NCBI GenBank assembly: GCA_027886175.1
Contig: JAJNNQ010000024.1
Location: 6,184,001 to 6,248,000, forward strand
Source: Phylloscopus collybita
Taxonomy: Eukaryota; Chordata; Aves; Passeriformes; Phylloscopidae
DNA: 64,000 nt
Direction of reading: 5' to 3'
A program made the translations under genes and the position numbers. Below, one piece after another: positions 1 through 11,600 of the stretch; position 1 is the first letter of the stretch; each line of letters starts with the position of its first letter. The notes under the pieces are model-generated. The model was not told the origin of the DNA, ran no database searches, and saw only the letters and a list, made by a program, of their open reading frames with translations.

Positions 1-759
1 TTATATAAATTCAAGATTATGAGCCAAACTCACTGTTGACACAAGCAGATGCAAATCTAATGAAGTCACTGCAGTTACTTCTGCTTATGCCAGAGGTGAA
101 TTTGTCCCTATTTTTGGAACATGCTGGTTTTGTGCTACAGCGTTGGCACACTGTATCACGTCAAGATCCTTTTGAGCAATGGCAGTGTGCCACTGGCTGA
201 GTAACGTGATGCATCGTGTCAAACATCTGCCTGATAATGGCCCTGATCTGCTTTTTGACATGATGCATCCTGCCACTGTGCCATGCCCAAAGGCATCTGA
301 TAGGAATTCTGTCAGGATCTGGTAATAAGAAGTGTGTGCTCACTGAATATTGGAGCATTTGGGGCATTTTGTGGAAACAGTGATCTCTGTGTTAGTGCAT
401 TTATAACTCTCTTCCAAATGCCTCATGTACTTGGGTGAAAAATGATCACTAATGTACTCCCACTTCAATGTGTCACATTAACATAATAAACAATAAATCA
501 TTTTCTATTTTAGTCTGTTCTGCTTTAAGGACCGATATTGGATTTTCTCCTAAAAATGATCAATTGGTATTGAAGGAATTTGTTTCTATTTGTGATTTTA
601 CAGGCTTGTTTTTCTTACGAAGCGTAGGAGGGTTTTGTTCTGGCTTCTTCGGGTGTCGTTTCCTATAAACTAACACCAGGCCTCGTTCTCGCTGCATCTG
701 AAAGCGTTTTACCTCAGGCAGCAGCACGGTGCTAAACAACCTCTTCCCTAACGCAGGGA
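1..759. other. 5' flank, no feature seen
   Basis: AT-rich intergenic sequence with scattered short open frames and no recognisable repeat, RNA gene or coding exon. Nothing beyond base composition can be said. Confidence 0.6.
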
Positions 760-1050
760 ACGTGTTTCCCAATCCTCTGCGGCGAGCGGGGAGGATCTGT
801 GCAGGGTGGAGAGCAGCCAGTCGTCCAGAGGCGAGGAGGCCGGGTGCCAGGAGACAGGGCGGCCAGAGGAATGCCTGGAGGCAGCCTGGCCATCTGCTTG
901 CGGTGAAAGGCTCCAGGTCAGGAGCAGGCTCGTGGCCAGGAACAGCGAACTTCAGAAGGTGGTGCTCGGGATTGCCGGCCCGCGGCCTCCTCCGGCTCCT
1001 GCCAGCGCCGCCGCCGGGGTGATGTCCTGCCCCAGGCTCGCCGCAGCAGG
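760..1050. promoter_or_regulatory. Upstream CpG-rich patch
   Basis: A second CpG-rich block, separated from the main island by about 1.1 kb of AT-rich DNA. It includes a GCCGCCGCCGGGG run near 1005-1018 and one TEAD-like GGAATG (868-873). It could be an upstream promoter or enhancer of VGLL3, or the promoter of an unseen noncoding transcript. No protein family is recognised in any frame. Confidence 0.4.
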
Positions 1051-2098
1051 AAATGAGGGGAAAGAGATTTCTAAAATTAACGGGGATCAAGCAGAGATTT
1101 GTAGATAGCAATCGGTACCTGGATTTTCTGTTCTGACAGAGAAACCGGTCAGGAGCCCGTGCATTTGGTACATGCAAAGTGCATTCATTGTACCCTTGCA
1201 GAAACTTTGCAGTGATTGCAAAGGTGAGTGCTTAGATGGGAATCCATTCACACAGGTCTACGAAATGCAGCAATAACGGGCTTGTCAGAGTGCTAGTTAA
1301 AAGGCATATAGCTACCTTAAAATCTGTATGCGCAAAACCTTTTTATTTTTTTTTTTTTTAAAGAAACTAAACATGTCTGCAGGAAATTGAATCTTTGTTC
1401 AAAGTATTGCAGTTGAATGTTTTGGAGAAACGCTTTCTACAAACAGGGAATCCTACTGGGGTCAGGGAGAGCTATTTTAACCTTGTGTATTCATCTAACT
1501 GTTCTGGCCACGGGATGTGTCTGTGTGTTTGTGTGTATATATACACAAAGAAGGGGAGAGGGTATAAATTTAGAGTATTTGATTAAAGGCTTCAATTTCT
1601 GGCTGCTGTTAAATGTAGGTAAACTTCCCAAAACAAATTTTGTGAAAAAGAAACCTTCAAATAATTCCCTTTGGACCCGATGAGAAGAATACAAGAGCAA
1701 ACGAGTGTAAACCCTTCCCAGGCTCATAAGCTGGGATAATGCTAACAAGACATAGTCTTTTCCATGTGAGGAATGGTATCGAAAGCCTCCAAGCCCTGTG
1801 CCACTGCAGCAGGGCAACACACTGGTGGAAATGTGCACAGAGAGGTAGGCCAGGAAAATATCTGAACAAAACTGAAGTCATTACAACCAGGTCTGAGTTT
1901 TCCGTGTATTTTTTGAGTTGAAAAGTACATTAAACTTTTTTTTTTCTTTTTCTTTCTTTTTTCCTTTTTTTAACACCGTGGACGAAATGTGGGGAGGGAA
2001 GAAAGAACTCCGGGCTGGTTCAACCTGCACCCAATACGCATCCGTCCTCCTATGGTAGAACACGTAGGTTCCTCCTTCCTCCCTGATGAATTTCCAGG
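1051..2098. other. 5' flank between the CpG patch and the promoter
   Basis: AT-rich. It holds a short TG/TA run (about 1517-1546), a T-rich run at 1344-1359 and a pyrimidine-rich T/C tract at 1937-1970. No coding exon or transposable element is recognised. Confidence 0.6.
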
Positions 2099-2134
2099 AT
2101 GAATCCCTGGAGAGCTGAAGAGTGCCTAATACAG
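2099..2134 (+). CDS. Candidate alternative first coding exon of VGLL3
   Basis: ATG at 2099 opens MNPWRAEECLIQ and runs straight into a consensus donor, CAG|GTAAGC, at 2134/2135. The exon would end in phase 0, the phase of exon 2 (11684), so splicing would join this peptide to KKLAVYNK and keep the TONDU domain. An in-frame TGA at 2087 lies just upstream. This is inference from donor strength and phase; no transcript evidence is available here, and one in three random donors would be in phase. Confidence 0.25.
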
Positions 2135-2399
2135 GTAAGCCCTCGCTGCTCCAAAAAAAAAAAAAGGAAAAAAAAAAAATCCTCCCCGGGGCGCTTCCCG
2201 CTCGCAGCCGGGAGCGACGGTGCCGCGCTCCGAGAGCCCCTCGGTGCTCTCGGCGGGGCGCTCTGCTCGGCGGGCGGGGCCGGGCAGGTGCTGCGCTCCC
2301 GCGGAGCGGGCGGGCGGGGCGCGGTGCCGTCCCCGCCCCCGCGGCGCTGCCGCCGCCGCCGCCGCGGCCGCCGGGGCGCCCCGCGCAGCCCCGCCGCGC

Positions 2400-2406
2400 T
2401 ATAAGT
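2400..2406 (+). promoter_or_regulatory. TATA-like box of the VGLL3 promoter
   Basis: TATAAGT stands out as the only AT run in very GC-rich sequence, about 170 bp before the VGLL3 ATG. Its position predicts a start site near 2425-2435 and a 5' UTR of about 140 nt that contains a CAG/AAG/GAGGAA triplet-rich run (2496-2542). It is inferred from position and motif only. Confidence 0.4.
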
Positions 2407-2435
2407 GCGGGCGCGGGGCGCGGCGGCGGCCGAAG

Positions 2436-2576
2436 ATGCGCTGGCAGCCGGGGCTGCGCGGCGCCTGGCCGCGGCCGCCCCGCGCCGGGAAGCGGGAGCA
2501 GCAGCAGCAGCAGAAGAAGAAGGAGGAAGAAGAGGAAGGGGGAGACGGCGGTGGCGCGGGGCGGCCGCGGCCATGA
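2436..2576 (+). CDS. Upstream ORF overlapping the VGLL3 start codon
   Basis: An ATG at 2436 (A at -3, C at +4) opens 46 codons that start MRWQPG, pass a five-Gln run, a three-Lys run and an acidic run, and end in TGA at 2574-2576. The stop overlaps the VGLL3 ATG as ATGA. It is in a different frame from VGLL3. If transcription starts about 25-30 bp after the TATA-like box at 2400, this ATG would be only a few bases from the cap and often skipped; from an upstream start site it would be translated and could feed VGLL3 by termination-reinitiation. Nothing suggests a stable peptide function; a regulatory uORF is the modest reading. Confidence 0.45.
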   Translation: MRWQPGLRGAWPRPPRAGKREQQQQQKKKEEEEEGGDGGGAGRPRP

Positions 2577-2665
2577 GCTGCTCGGACGTGGCCATGCAGC
2601 AGCCCGCCCCGGCGGCGTGCGGGGCGCCCCGCTATCTGGCCGCGCCCGCGGCGGGCTGCGCGCAG
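2573..2665 (+). CDS. VGLL3: VGLL3 coding exon 1
   Basis: Encodes residues 1-31, starting MSCSDVAMQQ and ending CAQ, then donor GTGAGC at 2666; phase 0. The ATG has a good context (G at -3, A at +4) and is the first ATG in this frame, since the frame stays open upstream without another ATG. The exon lies in the CpG island and is rich in Ala and Pro. Compared with the mammalian exon as I recall it, it is about ten codons shorter and has only one Tyr. The start is chosen on the family-wide MSC N-terminus. Confidence 0.94.
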
Positions 2666-5600
2666 GTGAGCCGCGGGGAGGGCAGGGCTGCGCCGGCGGC
2701 CGCCGTGCGGAGGGCTGGGGAGGTGCGGGGGCTTTTTGGGGAGGTACCCCCCCGTCAGCGAGTGCATGGCGCATCGCTGGCTGCCCTGGGCGGAGACCTC
2801 CGCCCCGGCCAGCCAGCGATGCGCTCCGCAGCCCCCGGCCTGATTTGGAGATGCGGGGAGCTGCCGAGGGTGCCCCGGAGCAACGGAGCCTGGTAAGACC
2901 TTTCCCGACAGGGAAAAAAAGAATTCTCCCCCAAATTCTTGCATCTGGCGGGTGGATGTTGGCTTGTTCAGCTGGCGTGGGGCAGGAGGAAAAAGTTATT
3001 TCCTTGCTCCTCTCCGCCTTCTGTCCGCCGTCGTGCCTTACTTGCTGTCTGTCCCCGCTCGCCCCGTTTGCGGGCGCGGGGCAGCGCCTTCGCCCCCGGG
3101 CGCGCACACGGGCGGAACCTCCGCCCGCCGCCGGGACGGGACCCGCGCTGCTCCCCGCGGACCGGGCGCGCCGCACCGCGCCGCTCAGCCCGGCACTCCT
3201 GGAAGATCGTCTGCGGCGAGTTTCCAGCTGAATTGGGTGATCAGATGTATTTTATTTTATTATTTTTTTTTTAAGTGAATCAGGAAATTCTTATCAGGCT
3301 GACAGCATTTTTAGACTATGCAGTGCGTGGGTGAAGTGGGACTAATATTGACTTGGCCCTAATGTAGTCATCTGAGAATACATTTTTTGGTTGTTGCTGC
3401 ATTCCATAAGGTTTTATCATTATTATCCGTGAAGATTGTTTTCTCCGTACATGGGAAGTGACCCCTAGTATCAACTTGCCTGGGAGACACGACTATGGGC
3501 TAAAACATTAAAATTCCGATCGTGCGTTGCTGGTTTTTTCCTTTTATTGTTGGGAGACTGAGCCCGTTTGCAGCAATGATACCCCAGTGAACTTGTCCAG
3601 GTTGCTCGTGTTGTTCACTCGGAACGCGAGCGCTGGAAAACTTGTGAGTTCTGCCTCTTGCAGAGTGCCTTTGCTATTATTTCTTCTCTGATCTTGGTCA
3701 GGGCTTGCAGGAGCTTCCGTCCATGCGGTAATTTTACTTACAAAGTTTTGTGTTTTGGATGCCTGGAGCTCCAGTTCATACCCTGCGTGACTTGGAGGGA
3801 AAATGAATAAATGATCACCAGTAATCAGCCAGCCTGATTCTCTGACTGAGAGACCTAGAAGTAGAAAACTACAATTGAAACTCTGCTGGGTTTTCTGACG
3901 TTTAACTCTGGAAGTGGTTGTCTGTATTTCTCTTCCAGATCTGTAGAACACTTAATATGGGGAAATCTGTTAAATGACCGTGTCACGTTCAAGTGCAAGT
4001 GCTTTTTATTTTTAAGCATAAGAGTGAAATTTCTTCCTCGTCCAAAAGCAGGGCCATACATAAAATGTTCGAGGGGCACCCTAATGAACACTGAAGTTTT
4101 TTAAAATTTTATTTTGATCAGAGTTCTTGTGGGTTATGCTGTTTAACAAGTGGAGGTAGATAAGCAAGGCAAGCAGCGTAGCTAGCTCTGATGAGCTAGC
4201 TCTTGAGTCTTGGCTGGCACCATGTATCTGTCACATTTCCACCTAAAAGCTTTCTGAGCATGGCTATCCTACACGTTATTGACAGTTTAATTTTGCTAAT
4301 CTTGGTTTTCCTGACACACTTGGAGCTGGAGGGTCTTCACAAGCTACTTGGGTGCCAGACTGAGAAGCCGAGCTGTTGCTGCTGAAGAAAGTGACGCAGC
4401 CTCTACTTCCAACAGCTGCTAACTTTATAGAGTGGTTTATGTATTTTCTCTGAATCCAATGTTTTCTAAATTTAAAAAAACCCAAAAATGTAAACATAGA
4501 ATGCGCTCCGCCTGCATCAAGATTTATTGTTTGGGTAACGAATGACATTTTGCAAGCCTCTGTTCCTTCAGAATTGTCCTGTCAGAGATGCTTCATCAAC
4601 TGGTAGAGGATGTAACAAAAAAAGATGAAGGATCTGTTGCCAGGTTTTTGGTCCTTACACATGTGTTCAACATGTAAAACACTCCTGCACTCTCTGTGAG
4701 GGTGATGACCATTTTAAAGAATGTTCCTCTTTGCTGGAGTTAAAACTGTGGTTTAAAAATAACAGCGAGGGAAGATGAATTAGTGGGATATCTTAAAAAT
4801 AAGTCTCTGCATTAGAGATGGTAAAACGGAGCTCACCCTGAAAATATCCGAGGACTCCACCAAGGCATTTTGCAGTGGTATTGTACTGCGCTGGTGTCTT
4901 TCAGTTTGTTTTCTGAGACAGAAAGCTCTTCCATGCTCTGCTGCCGTTGGCTTCCCTTTTCCTCTCAGGGCAGGGAGATGTAGGTGTCTTCTCGAAGTAA
5001 AGCCTGTGCGTCTCCATAGGTATTTGTAGCAAAGCCATCCCAAATGTGATAATTGGTTATGCCAGCTTTGGACAGCAGTTCTGTGTGCTTTAAAGAGCCA
5101 AGCAGCCCTTTAGCTGCAGAGCTGCCCTTGCAGGCTCAAGTTCTGGGCGCCGGGGTCTCTCTGGAGAGCCAAACGTGTCGTGTTTCTGTGGGTCAGGAGC
5201 AGTTCAAATGCTTGTCTCCTTTTTTATTTTATTTTTATTTTTTTTAATGGGAAGTCTCAGACTGCTTTTTAATGATGGACTAGTGTGCACCTGGGCAGTG
5301 CAGAAGTGTTGTAGCTTTAGGGGGTGGTCCATCATGACTTCTTAAAGTTTCCCTATACTAAAGTTATTCCTGCATTTCTGTGTCTGTGTCTTTTCTTCCC
5401 TTAAAATCGGCAGGGAATTGATTCTTGCCTTGCACAGAAAGGCAGAATTTCTGCAAACGTAGCTTTCAGCCGTCCTTAGCCAGGAAAGGACTTGCTGGCA
5501 AACTAACTTAGATGGGATTTTTTTTCCTTTTTTTTTTTAAGCTCTTAATGGACCGAAGCCTGAATTCCTCTTGAATGTTAATGGGAGTGGAGGCTTAGCA

Positions 5601-8600
5601 CCTTAGATCTTTGAGATTGCTCAAGTCCAGGATGCTTGCTGGAGGGAAGTAAGCGAAGCATGGATATATACATGCTCATATGGTGCCAGAATGAACTGAT
5701 GAAAATGGGGTGTGGCCCTAGTTTTACGGATAAACCGGGATTTCCATACCCCGTTGCCAAAAGACGGAGCGAGCGTGTGCCGGTGTCAGGATACGAACGT
5801 GTTTCTGTGTCTGGTGGGGAGCTGTGCAGGCGTGAGGGCAAAACCCTGCAGACTGGCAAAATTAAAACTCTCTTTGCTGTCCACTTTGCAGCTGTAATAG
5901 TGAGCTTTGGCTTTCCTGTGGGCTGGGTGAGGAATGGGTGTAACGGAATTCGGAGAGGCTTTGGAAACGCGTAAGGAATTGGAGCAGAGTCCCGTCGTGT
6001 TCCCGGCACGCAGGGACGGCTTGGTGGGCTGGGCACAGCAAGCTGCAGGGCTGGGGTTCAGGTAGGACTCACCCTGGCTCTCTGACACACCAGCTGAAGA
6101 CCTTTGGAATGGGAAGTTACAGTAAATGGTAGTTTTGGAATTTCTCCATGGTATGTAGAGGCCAGCCAGCATCTAAGCCAGCACCGTCCTCTGCTAAATC
6201 AAGCCTTGCATAAGGAGTTGTGATATGCTCAAGTCAAGATTTTCTGCTGGCAGTGCTGTAGTCAGACTTTGTCCAGATAAGGCCTTGTCTTCATTAGCAA
6301 TTTAGGTCACTAACTTGGCTCTTCCTTCCAAACTGACAGAGTTGCAGACAAGGACAGGTCACATTTGATGCTGTGTCAGCTGGCTGTGGCTAAACCTCAA
6401 TTCACATACTGTAACTTGTTTTTTCAGTGAAACCCTTTGCATCATGTGTCCCCAGCTTTTGAGGATGCCCTTATTATACTGCTTATGCAGCGTGGCAGTC
6501 TGCAGTGTCTAAGGGCAGGTAACAGCAGAGCATGGCTTCACGTGCAATGCCTGCAGTTCAGATTCTTTCTCAAGGCTATTCCTTTGCTGTTTGCTCTACT
6601 AACTTCTCTGGAAGCTACACAACATGTAGAACTCCTCTGCTCTCAGATTTACAGGATGTAAAACCTGGGTTAGGTCTTGCCCTGTGTGTGAGGTTTTGTT
6701 GGTTGGTTTTGTTTGGTTCGATCCCATGAGACATCACTGATTTAAAAAGTTTTACTCTGTCGTTCTGACTGGGACCAAATTCTATTTCATCTTCCTTTAG
6801 CTACATAAAAGTAAAACTTTAAACTTTAAGGGTACACCTCTGTTTACGTGTACAGCAAAAGGTGTATAAATTCATTACTTTTTCACCACTTCCCTCCATC
6901 AGCAGAACACAGCAAGTCCTCCAGGCTCTACCTCTACAAATCCAGTGGCTCAGCTGACAAACAAGCTCTCACCTCGCTCATTTGTGTGGGTAGAAGTTAT
7001 TGTTTCATGTTTTTAGGGCAGTGCCATAAATAGATCTCTCAGGCCCAGCATTCAGTGCCCTGATTGCTTGGAATTGTCTTCTCCCTTGAATACTTTCTGT
7101 GTTATCAATAGGAGCCTGCTTGGCAGACAGCTCCACAAATGGAGGACTGTCTGAGCATTTGCCTCGAGTTTGTTGCTGGAATTCCTTCTCAGAAGCTTAT
7201 GTCAAATGACAGCCTTTTTCTCAGGGTAGGGTCATATAGTGTTTCCTCAGCGTAGTTATTCTTTATTTTTGGTTCCTGTTCTTTTTCTCATAATGGAAAA
7301 TCTGTAACAGGTGGCCACAGGCACACCAGACTTTCATGCTTGGGAGCATAAAGGACCATATGCTTTATGGTGGCATGTATGGAGATAATAAATGGTAGGA
7401 AAAGGCAACCAGTTGATATGAAAAGTAAGAGCTGGCCTGAATTTTTTGACTCAAACTTGACTAAAGCACAACCTCTGTTCCCAGAGTACGGTTGTTTTAT
7501 TTATTGTTGCTGTTTTGCTGGCTACTAAGTGGTTTCTGCTGGAAGTGATTTTTTTTTTTTTGCGATCTGCAAAGAGGAATGTTCTGACATTTTTACCAGA
7601 CACTCTGGGTGAGACCCGGGACCCTTGAAGTCAGTTGGACTTTTGCCACAGGCTTTAATGTGGCCAACATTTCGCTGCATGAGAACCACTGTGCTCGGGT
7701 CTGGGTAGGGTATGTCAGAAAATAACAGGGGTCTTCAGGGCGAGGGTTTGGTGTGAGATTTTGGACTAAATGTTTTCTTGGTCTGAAAGTGCTCAGGAAG
7801 ACATTAGGATTCTTTAGAACAAACTTTATTACTAATATTCTCATACCAGCAGTGATATGCTGTTGACCTTCCGTTTCCTTTTGTTGTACGATTTGAAGTG
7901 AAGGGTTTAAATTTTCTTTGGAGTTGCCTATTTGTGAATACATGAAATAAAAATAATATGATGTTGGTTGAAGCTGAATTCAGCCTGGGCTGTACAGCAC
8001 TATTTACCCAGAGATTGTGCCATTTCAGCCATGAACTAGGGTCTGCTATCTAAGGGATATAGACACTGAATTTCCCTGTTTCCTACTTAAATTCTGTATT
8101 CTGAGTTTAAATTCTGCATTCTGTGTCTTGGCCAAGAGAAGATTTTGGGTGTCTTGTTTTATTTTTCAGAGGCTGCTTAATATCAGTGTGTAGTATAAGG
8201 AAGGGAGAAGTGTATTTCATGAATATATTAAAGTACTGAACATACTGACAAGAGAAAACACCGTGTTTGGTCAGAAAAATACTCTTTGTAAAGATCTCAC
8301 AGATGCAGTTAGCTGCTTAAATATATGCTAGAACTGTTCAAATGAAAAAGTACAAGTGAAACTGGGCTAGCTGAGGTTACTTACCATAAACCTACCCCAG
8401 TGTTTGTGGGTTTTTTTGGTTTTGTTTCCTCACACCCCATGATTGTGGGACAAATTCATTTAGCAGCTGATGATCTTGCATAGTTTTCCACTCACACAAC
8501 TTCAGTCCAAAATACTGTGAGAAGATTACTGTTAAGGTCAGAACAAAAATTAGGGAATTTATGTGAAAACAGGGTATTTTAGGTGAGCTGGGGGAAAAAA

Positions 8601-11600
8601 ACCCTCACATTATCAAAGGGTGTATACAATGGAAAGGATGTATATACATTGCATACAAGGAAAACTTGTCAGTCACTTTCACTGTAGTGTCTTATTTAAA
8701 GAGTTCTGCAGTTACAGACTGAGAGTTTCTTCCTGAAATGCAAATTAATTAGATCTGTGTCTGATCACGGGCTTGCTGTTTTGAAAAATCTTTTAATTTG
8801 GATCTCCCATCCTTTGCAAATAACTCTCTGCAAACCACAACTTTGCGCTGTAATTAACTTCAGTCCACACATAAGGCCTTGCTCTTATCCATCAGCCCTA
8901 TCTTTTTGGTTTTTTTAAATTAAAAAAAAAGGTCAGATTTGGGGTTTTTGAAAGGAGCGAGTGCTCAGAGCATCTTGTAATGACTGCCCGTGGACTGGAG
9001 GGGAGGGAAGAGAGTTGAAATGGAAAACGAATTAGATTCTTAAGCTGTGGAAGGGGGAACATTCCTGCGCAGAGAAGCGACTCTGGAGATAAGTTTTAAT
9101 TTCCTGAGCTCCAGTCCCTGTATAGGAACATTGAAAGACTTCCTTCCTGATCACCAAGTCAAGCCAGGGGCTGTGTTAGCGGTGTGTGTCTGTCTGTAAT
9201 TGCGTGCTTGTGTCTGCATTTGCATAACTGCAGCATCAGTACGAGCACCTGTAGGGATGGGAGGCAGCTTGGAACGTGTGCTGCCTGTGTGCATGTAACA
9301 GACCTATTTAGATCTCTCTGAAGGATCTCTTTCTTGCTTTGTCTCTACTTGTAAAACAATGCCCAACCAAAACCAAAAAATGAGAAAAGCACTCTCCCCC
9401 AACCACTTGTCCTGCATTTTTCAGAGCATCTGAGTTGTGGTGCAGCTTCAGGAATGGCCAGGTCACTGAGGTAGATGTGTTGCAGATTTCCAGTGCATGT
9501 GTCTCCTGTATGTGCAGGGTTGCTAGAACTGTTTCTGTCTTGCTGAAGTCTCAGTGGTCTGTGATTACTCAGGCAAAACCATGAAGCTCCCTTTGAGTGA
9601 TATCCTGGTGAACGTTTGGGTAACAAATATTAGGAGGCCTTTCCTGAGATGCTTGTTTGTTTACAGAAGGCACGAAGCACTTCCAAAAAAAAAGTGTAGG
9701 TTAACCCAAATTCTGCATTTGCAAAAATATGTCTACAGCCTCAGAGTGTTTCATTTTAGCAATTCCAGTTTCTAGTAGAACTGCTTTATTTTGCCGTTTC
9801 CGTATCTTTGTTTGTGTTATTTATTTTTGTAAGTGAATCCCAGCGGTTCTCCCATAAGTCTAAGTAAACTAAACTGAGCCACGGCATGGCTTGCCTTGTG
9901 CAGCACAGATTTACTGGAATTCCAGGCCATTGCCTGGATATCCCCAACTGAAATGAAGCTGCATACGTCCCTCACTGCAGTTTGTGCAGCAGCATCTGAA
10001 CTGATGGGACCACTGAGCTGTTTCACATTTATCAGTTAACCCACTGGAATGTCAGATACGTCGCTTAAGTTGCTGTGAGCTTCAAGTGTAATAGGTTTTA
10101 ATTCCACTTGTCGATAGCTTTTTCTTACAGTTTTTTTGTTTTGTTTTTTTTTTTTAAATAACCATTCGTAATTAAGACTTTGCCCCAGAGCATTTATTTT
10201 GTACTACAGGGGGAGATTTTGTTATCAGATGATATGATTCCAGAAATCACCGAATTTAAATGTATTGATGGTACACAGGGTCAGAAAATTTCGATAATTT
10301 TTAAATCGTACGAGCATATTTATTGTAAAAATGAAACTTTATAGACTGTGTAGTTGTTGAACTTTTTCTACAGAGCTACTACGGAAAAAGGGTAAAAAAC
10401 CCATAAACTTAAAGAGATTCTGATGGTGCTAGAGTGTTGCCAAGCAAACCATTAAAGATAAGTCAAACTGTAATTCTATAGGAATGCTATGAAATACTTC
10501 TGCATATGGACTGTAGTCGTTTTTGGGTTCCTGAAAGCGCTTGTGTGTAAAGTCAGCTGTGGAAATGGCTGGCCAGCTAAAAGCTACGATTCCTGCAGCT
10601 TGACTGTTGTGGGGAGAGGTTTTTTTGTCCTGTGAAAACAGTTGTAAAGTGGAACATCTGAAAAATATGTTCCATGCAAAATGGATCTTCACACACATTT
10701 ATTTTGACATTTAGGTTTGATTTGAGAGAGAGAGAGAGAGAAGATTCTGAAATAGCCATTCACAGATGGCTTGTGAGGGTTTTGCTTTTTTATATGCTTC
10801 TCTGTGTTTTTGGTTTGGGGTGGATTTTTCTGCATGTGTTTGCGGACTTGTCAATCCCCCTCTTCCCCCAGATCACATGTTGAATTTTTTATGACTTGAA
10901 TTTTTTTTTTTCCTTTTTCCCAAAAGCTGGTGTTAAAAAAATAAAAAAAAAAAGGAAAAGAAACTTTTCCCACTCCCTAACCTCAAAACAACATCAAACC
11001 ACCCCAAATCAACCAAAAAACCAAGCCCTCAAACCCCTGACCAACCCCAAGGTATAACTTCCTGTGATAAAAATTCTGTCGTCAGTGGGTGAAAATTTAT
11101 GCATTTTTTTGGAGCTTGATAATGCAGTAGCAAATTTTTCAGGAAGCAAGAAACTCTCCCATCTTTACAGCTTCAGCAGTAAGTGTGAGAAATCCAGAGG
11201 GCCCTGCGTGCTCAGCTGGAGGAGTGTGCCCGGAGAAACCTGGTGCTTGCCCAGCTGAGTGTGTGAAAGGCAGATGCTGTGTATCTGGCCACCCTTCCAC
11301 AGGGCTGGGCTTGACCTCTGTAGCCTTTACTGATGGAATATCCTCTCCAGGTGGGAGTCAGGAGGGAATTGTTAGAGCCTGTCTGCTTTCTTTTGAAAGT
11401 ATTGAGTGAAAACCGGCGCTGATAAATTGTGGTTGTGAAACATGCCTGAGAAGCAGGTCCATCTGTGTGAGAGGAACTCTTAAGTGGGCGCTGGCGTTCT
11501 GTGCTTTGTGAAATGCCAGTGTGAATGAAGTATCCTGGTAGTCCAGATTTAATTACAAAATGAATATTCAGTGTATTCGGTTATTTTTTGTTAAGGAAAC

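Larger units (their letters stand above)
2180..3210. promoter_or_regulatory. CpG island spanning promoter, exon 1 and start of intron 1
   Basis: Dense CpG and very high GC begin just after an A-rich run (2153-2179) and fade near 3210, against AT-rich flanks. The block includes GC-box-like runs (GGGCGGGG), the TATA-like box, the uORF and coding exon 1. This is the usual form of a developmental-gene promoter. Open frames of several hundred codons on both strands here are a side effect of base composition. Confidence 0.85.

Noticed and set aside
560..1177. 205-codon minus-strand open frame upstream of VGLL3
   Set aside because: Frame length follows from the CpG-rich patch; no recognisable domain.
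1881..3176. Long open frame on the minus strand (431 codons) across the promoter CpG island
   Set aside because: High GC removes stop codons; composition is Pro/Arg/Ala with no domain, and it lies antisense to the VGLL3 promoter and exon 1.
2122..3231. 369-codon open frame on the + strand through the CpG island
   Set aside because: Out of frame with VGLL3 exon 1 and composed of Arg/Gly/Ala-rich chance sequence.
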